From: Punica granatum
Taxonomy: Eukaryota > Streptophyta > Magnoliopsida > Myrtales > Lythraceae
Direction: 5' to 3'
DNA: 64,000 nt
NCBI RefSeq assembly: GCF_007655135.1
Contig: NC_045127.1
Span: forward strand, 2,480,001 to 2,544,000
Within the stretch, counting starts at the first letter, position 1; each line of letters opens with the position of its first letter. The position numbers were made by a program, and so were the translations under genes. The notes under the pieces were generated by a model that worked only from the letters and a program-made list of their open reading frames with translations, was not told the DNA's origin and made no database searches. This document shows positions 58,261 through 64,000 of the stretch, piece by piece.

Positions 58261-60914
58261 ACTTGTTTTATTTTTTTTCACTCGATAAACAAACCCGTCC
58301 GATCATTTTTTTTAGTCTAATAGGTCTAGTCATTTTATCTAGTATATTTAGGTTGTGAGGAAGTATAATTTGGAAATAAATGTAGCTATCTATGCTTCCT
58401 ATTTCCTTGGGATGAAACCTTTGAGGTCGGTGTTCCATCCCCGACAGTACACGCGCATACGAATTCGTTTCTTTCTCCAATATGTGTGTGTTATTAATTA
58501 GTTTCTTGTTTTCCTTAGCTCCAAGGGTAAGATCTTTCCTCACGAAGAGCCACACGTCATGTTTTCCTGTCTTTTTTTTTGTGTATTTTGTTTTGGCGCG
58601 CAGGACTTGAATGAACGAACTTGAAGTTCCTTCTCCGCGTATATGTAGAGATGCTTCTATTTCCGGCGTTTTGTTGTTTATTCATAACTTATTAGTTAAG
58701 ATTCATTTCAGTTAAACGTCGACTTATTTCTGATTACAAAATATCTTTGTTGAAATTTGACTCTTACATTTCTGGGATTGTTCAACCGTATGAGAAACAT
58801 TAATGTCTTCGAAGAACTAATCGAATGGAAGGTTATACACGGGTGATCGTGAACATCCGTGTCACAACGTAATCACAAACTTTTCCACCCTCAAGTCTCA
58901 GTCAGGATTTTCTTTATATCGACTCTTTTCTTTTTATGATATATCTACATCGATTCTTAATAATGGATGCTTCTACGGGATCACAAATAGATGAGAATCT
59001 TGAAAAATGTTTTCTATAATATTCTTTGTAGGTCTCATCTTGCTCTTTAAGATAAAATAAAAAAGAAAAATCTTTTTTCTTTTTTTTTTTTTTTTAGTTT
59101 GTATCATGGTATTCGAAAGTTTATTGGATCGACTAATTAATCAAGCTCGAACCAGATCGATCTATTAAGGTCAAAACTCTCATCATGTGAATTTTCGTCA
59201 TTTACAATACTTAAATATGATAACTTATTTAAAGTAGACGATCGCCGAAACCATTTGAATGTATTTATATTTATTTGAACTTATTTAAAAAGAGAGAAAT
59301 TTAGGGATAACTTGCCGATCATGAGGATAAGTGGCAACTGGCAATTACCTCATCTTACTTATAAAGAATTTGTTTAAGCCCCGACTTTATATATATATAT
59401 ATATATTACCATTTCAGAGCCATCATCCGTTGAATATAGACTTTGAGTCCGATTAGGTGGCCAAACAGGCCAGATGACGGTCAATTCAGTCACATGCGAA
59501 AAACATTAGTTTTTGATGGTTCAATAATTGAAATTTTCTTTAATTAAATTAACACTGATTTTAGAAATAAATAATTTCTTTTTGCTGTAAAGAAGAAACT
59601 ATAAAATAGATCGAATATTTGAAACATCTGGATTGATTGCGTAAGCCTCTAGAGGACGGAATCAGATGCTTTGAAACTGAGGATGATTTTATTTTATTAT
59701 ATATCCAAAAAGGCAATTAGAAGGAAGAAATAATTTTCATCAGACTTCAATTGAATGTTGAAAAACTCCGAGATCATGCAAAAAGGCGCCATGCGTAGTT
59801 CATTAAGAACACGAGGTGGGAATTCGTAAATTTTATTCAACGATTTTAACTCAGAATGTATCACGAGAATTATATAGTTGAGAATTCATGTGAAAGTCAT
59901 ATGTTCTTTTTATGATACTCACTTTTACTCCACCGTTATTTTTATAACGTGAATCATTCGTTAAATTATAGGGTCGTGTATAATAACCGATAGACCCTCC
60001 AAGGTTTTGGGATCGAGATGTGAACGTTTCAACTTATATCAAAGAAATAGAAAAGTTAGCAAAGATGAGATGTAAGGAATCCTCTTGCGTCTTTCAAAAA
60101 TTAAAAAAAAATAAAAGTAAATGATATTCTGAAAAAGAAAAATATTAATTCGCAAATGGGTGAAATTTCCTTTTCCTTTTAGTTTTTCAATTTAACATTG
60201 TGGATGCCTTTTTTTTAGTAGGAATATCTCAGCCTATTGACTGATGTTAACATTGTTTTTCATTTTCGCGAGTATAATAGAATTAAGGACTAAGGAGGAG
60301 TAGGTAAATTTTTGGGATTTTGGGCTTAAGTTTGGGCTGGGCCAATTTGAGGCCTAAGGCGTGGGCTACTCTTTTAATTGTGCTTATGTCGAAGCCGAAC
60401 GTTTCTAGGGGTCGATCCAAATTCTTTGACCTGGTTATTGTATCGTATCCTATCACATCGTATCATATAAGTAACTAATTTTCTACCAAACTATAGTTAT
60501 TCAAACCCGTCATTGAGTGTTTGTCGAGCCAAAATAAACCCAACTGGATTGTTAAATTTCCAATTTCTTTCTATGAAAACTTTTAATATTTTCTTTCTTC
60601 ACTTTTAAATGATGGACTTGAAAATTAATTTGAGCCCGACCATTAGGCAGGGACGATGAGTGTGAAAATTTGGAAACAATTTCTGTCTGGCCCGGTCGTA
60701 CGTGTTAAGGTTGAGAGATAGAAAGCCTAGCCTATCATTTTCTGCTTATAAGTTTCATCGCAGTAATCCTCAGTAACAGCAAATTATATATCACTGTTAT
60801 ACATGTGGCCCCAGTCCTCTATAAGCACGTGATTAAATTAATTCAAATTACATGCGCATTTTTCTATATATGGATGTCATGTCATGCTGTTATTATATTT
60901 AATTAAGGTACTGC
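58261..60914. other. AT-rich intergenic DNA
   Basis: No coding region supported. Contains T-runs near 59075-59094 and a (TA)n run at 59389-59406. Confidence 0.5.
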
Positions 60915-61108
60915 TGAGAAAGTAACGTGAGTTGATTCAAGTGGTTCGGTACTTGTTACGCTTAAGCAAAGTCTCAGGTTCGAGTCCTTATGAATGCAGA
61001 AAATCCACGCTTTGAGAGTTTTACTTCTTAGTTGGCCGACCCGGCTCGACTGAATTAGTTTGAGCCCAATTGGTCTTCCACATACCATGGTTCATACCGA
61101 AAAATGTA
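60915..61108 (+). mobile_element. SINE, family S1 copy 2
   Basis: Aligns along its length with 30615-30803: gttgattcaagtggttcgg (A-box-like), tcaggttcgagtcc (B-box), tgaatgcagaaaatccacgc, ctcgactgaattag and taccatggttca. It has diverged clearly from copy 1. Confidence 0.7.
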
Positions 61109-63952
61109 CAGCTGGGAGAGGCTGAGGCAGTGAAGGCAATGTCCAAACTTTTGATCATGATGATCTGTACACAGTATAATTGAGTATATTGATGATGTAC
61201 TGCATGATGCAATTAGCAGAAGAGTTTTCATTGTCCATGTGTATGTATATACCACGACTGCAGCTTTACTTTGTATTTCCTCAAATATGCTGACAATACA
61301 TGTGATGCACTTTGTTTAATGCACGTATGCTTTGTTATGAAGAAACCAACATATTTAACTTTTTCTTTTTTTTTTTTGGGTAATAAGTGTTTTTCGATTT
61401 AAAAGGTACATATATACACACCTTTTCCTGTATATATTACTTGAAAAGTTTCCAAAGTCTAAACTTTTTCTTCGATTATTGCCAAAATAGATGGTAAATT
61501 CTCGTAACTTTTACACATCTCACCATTTCATCTAGTTAGATGATAATAAGAAAGGAGTATAATGCAGTGGCAATACTTTCGCTTGATAATTAAAGAGTCA
61601 TGAATTCGGTTCTAGTCAAAGAGTGATATTTATGTCATTTGCTTAGCTTTTCTTTCTATTTTCTGTCATACTAAACTCTCATAAACCTCTTTTGTAATTT
61701 TAAAAAAAGAGTTATTGATAAATCCTTAGTTGTATTATTGTTGTTATATGTTTTTGTTGGCAATAATATATATATATATATATATACGGAAAATAAAATA
61801 ATTAATGATCATTTTCTTTTTTCCTTTGTTGTGAGCACTTGATCGTAAAGGAACATGGAAGTCTTCCTCAAAAGCCAATTAAGCAAGCATGTGTAACATG
61901 TGTATTGTATTAATGGCATGTCGGCACTGAAAATTCATCAAGTCGCGGCATTACGATACGAGGTATAAGCTCGTCTGCAAAAAGAAAGATGATCAATGTA
62001 TTATTGATGTCCGTCACACACGTGGGAAATGTGTACACTAATTTAATAATACAGCTCATGTGTGCACATAAACCTAACGTTCTCTTTATTGAGAGGACCA
62101 TAAGAGAGAGGAAAGTGACTCACTGAGAGATTTCCATTACTGTACATATATTGATGCCCATATATATATGTGTATATATATACATGTGCGCAGCAATTAA
62201 TACATTAAAGCTTGATGTGCTCTTTGAACTACCAAACATTATAATCCCCATATCCATATCCATATAGTAATTAAACATGAAGTTGATCGACAAAAATAAA
62301 GAGCTCAATTAGCTCGTCTTCTAATTGTCCTAACTACGAATTACATATTTTATATATACACGACAAATCAATGATCCACTTTAGACTGATGTGAACATAA
62401 ATGTTACTTCCACAAAAAAAAAAGGAAGATAAAAAAAAAGAAGCTTATTAACTACTTTTAGGTTTTTTATTTAATGATGGGGTGACATAGACAGAAACTC
62501 AGGATCCCACACGATGCCCCCATTATTATCTTATAATTCATATATACATAGTTGGATTTGATGAGCATGCATGCATCATCAAACTAATTTACAAAAGAGT
62601 TCTTCCATTGGGGAAAATAGTGGAATACATACATATATATATATAAATATATATTATAATAGAAAGTGATATGGTTGTCTTTTTATGATACAAGTCCATC
62701 ATATGTCTGATCAGAAACTGACATAGTATATCAAACATGGTGTAGACCAACAGTAGATGCCCTTGTCATGTCCTTCTATTAGATATTTAAGATTTTTATT
62801 TCATTATATTAGATCCAAATGCCTCCCTTGAAAAATTAGGAGTACTATTTCGGATATTATTAGTCTCTTTAGTCGCTTTACGGAGTGGAAATGTTATTGG
62901 ATTTCACGTATTGATAACTCTGTGGCTCACAACTTAAGTCAATACAACCTTAAGTCTGATTTTCAAGACCTTTTTACCCTCGAAGGTTATCCTGATCTAT
63001 ATGTACTTTAGTCATTATCCTATTAATAATGGCATCCTTTCCTATAAAAAAGAGAAAGTCCAAGGGCCTTCCTCGTAAGCCAAGAAACTGACATAGTATA
63101 TCATCATGCGATTTATAAACAAAAACAAGGAAGAAAGAAATATATATAGTGACAAAAGATATTGCATCTTCTAATATCAATCCCTTTCTGTCCTACGTGT
63201 ATATATTGAACCTTGGCTCTCAGTTTATCTGTAGTTTCAACTACGCTTCAATGAATTGAAGGGGAAACTTATCCGAGGAAAAAAGAAGTATTTAGTTCAA
63301 TAATCGGACCGTTCATCATTAGCATCTGCGAACCTTAATATATCAACAGTTTGGGATGATTGGATAGCATAACCCCAAAAGACACGATGCTATGCGCCCA
63401 ACTAGCGGCACTAAAATGCTTGACTCAATTCACTCGCTCCAAGAATTGACTCAATTTAACACCGAACACCGAACACCGAACCACGTCATCGCTTATCCCG
63501 TTCTACTTTCATTATCGATCGATATTCTAGATTAACTTAGTCTCCCACACTCTCTTGCATCTCTAATGCGTTCTCTTTCTCCGGAGTTCCCTCACCGGAA
63601 TTTTCCACATCATGCTCTGCGATGGCACCATCACTGCAGCGATCACCCGCTGAGGACCGCTCTTCACCTGGATCCGTGCTGATCTACGGTACCCTTAGAC
63701 GATCTGGTTAGCAGCCAAATCGTAAAATTTTTTCTCAAAGATTAATGAAATTATCATTAATCTTGAGATGTTTGTCGGGTAATGATAAGATCAGCTAGTT
63801 CACAATTATATATATACATACATATATGCATATATATGCTATGCCACAAGCTCTTTAATTAGTCGGGAGTCGGCTCCCTCTCTCTCGATCTTTCTCTTTT
63901 CCGACCCATGCGCCACTCGTTTCTTTAATATATATATGTATGCAACTTGATA

Positions 63953-63985
<33 letters not shown>

Positions 63986-64000
63986 TTACTTGTAGACACG
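61109..64000. other. AT-rich intergenic DNA to the window end
   Basis: Contains a weak SINE-like segment at about 61560-61690 (gcagtggcaatactttcgct ... gaattcggttctagtc), (TA)n runs at 61767-61786 and 63952-63979, and a GC-richer patch at 63560-63710 with a short plus frame of no known type. No gene is supported. Confidence 0.5.

Noticed and set aside
61109..64000. Plant microRNA precursors
   Set aside because: I looked for common conserved mature miRNA words (such as miR156, miR166, miR172 and miR396) and found none; TA-rich hairpins alone are not evidence.

Overview
This is nuclear DNA of a flowering plant, most likely a eudicot. The evidence is GT-AG introns, AT-rich intergenic DNA, plant-only gene families (FAR1/FHY3, GRAS, CYSTM, CSLA, PICC) and plant-type LTR, LINE, SINE and MULE repeats. 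The species cannot be fixed from the sequence. No bacterial, organellar, rRNA or intact tRNA genes were seen.

Layout. (1) 1-10.7 kb is repeat-derived: a ~4 kb unit occurs twice in tandem. Each unit carries an intact 249-aa RNase H-like ORF on the plus strand and a 5'-truncated LINE on the minus strand. The second unit is interrupted by a 2.5 kb LTR-like insertion with a nested SINE. (2) 11.2-27 kb is the richest part: four minus-strand genes in the order FRS2-like, FAR1-like, NOP10, FHY3-like. The three FAR1-family genes are domesticated Mutator-type transposases acting as transcription factors of far-red/phytochrome A signalling. All three could be resolved to complete exon chains with small phase-0 3' exons. 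The FHY3 promoter carries two perfect copies of CACGCGC, the known FHY3/FAR1 binding site. (3) 27.0-33 kb holds two non-autonomous MULE-like elements with clear 9-10 bp target duplications, SINEs and a local duplication. (4) 33.4-41.6 kb is a plus-strand gene for a 1320-aa coiled-coil, tail-anchored protein of the PICC type, with a 3.5 kb 5'UTR intron. (5) 42.6-48.1 kb is a young, complete but mutated Ty1/copia element. (6) 49.9-51.3 kb is an intronless SCL23-type GRAS gene (minus). (7) 53.3-54.9 kb is a broken CSLA (mannan synthase) gene. (8) 56.6-57.6 kb is a small CYSTM gene (minus). (9) 58-64 kb shows only SINE-like and microsatellite sequence.

How the genes fit together. FHY3 and FAR1 act together in known plants, binding CACGCGC to activate FHY1/FHL and so allow phytochrome A nuclear import. 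Here both sit with FRS2 within 15 kb, which suggests an old tandem array. PICC and CYSTM genes lie close to FRS2 in Arabidopsis too (from memory, the At2g32190-At2g32250 interval), so the window looks like a conserved microsyntenic block. No wholly new biological system is evident. The most notable points are the FRS2-FAR1-FHY3 cluster, the candidate autoregulatory sites, the exon-cassette structure of the C-termini, and MULE-type elements beside MULE-derived transcription factors.
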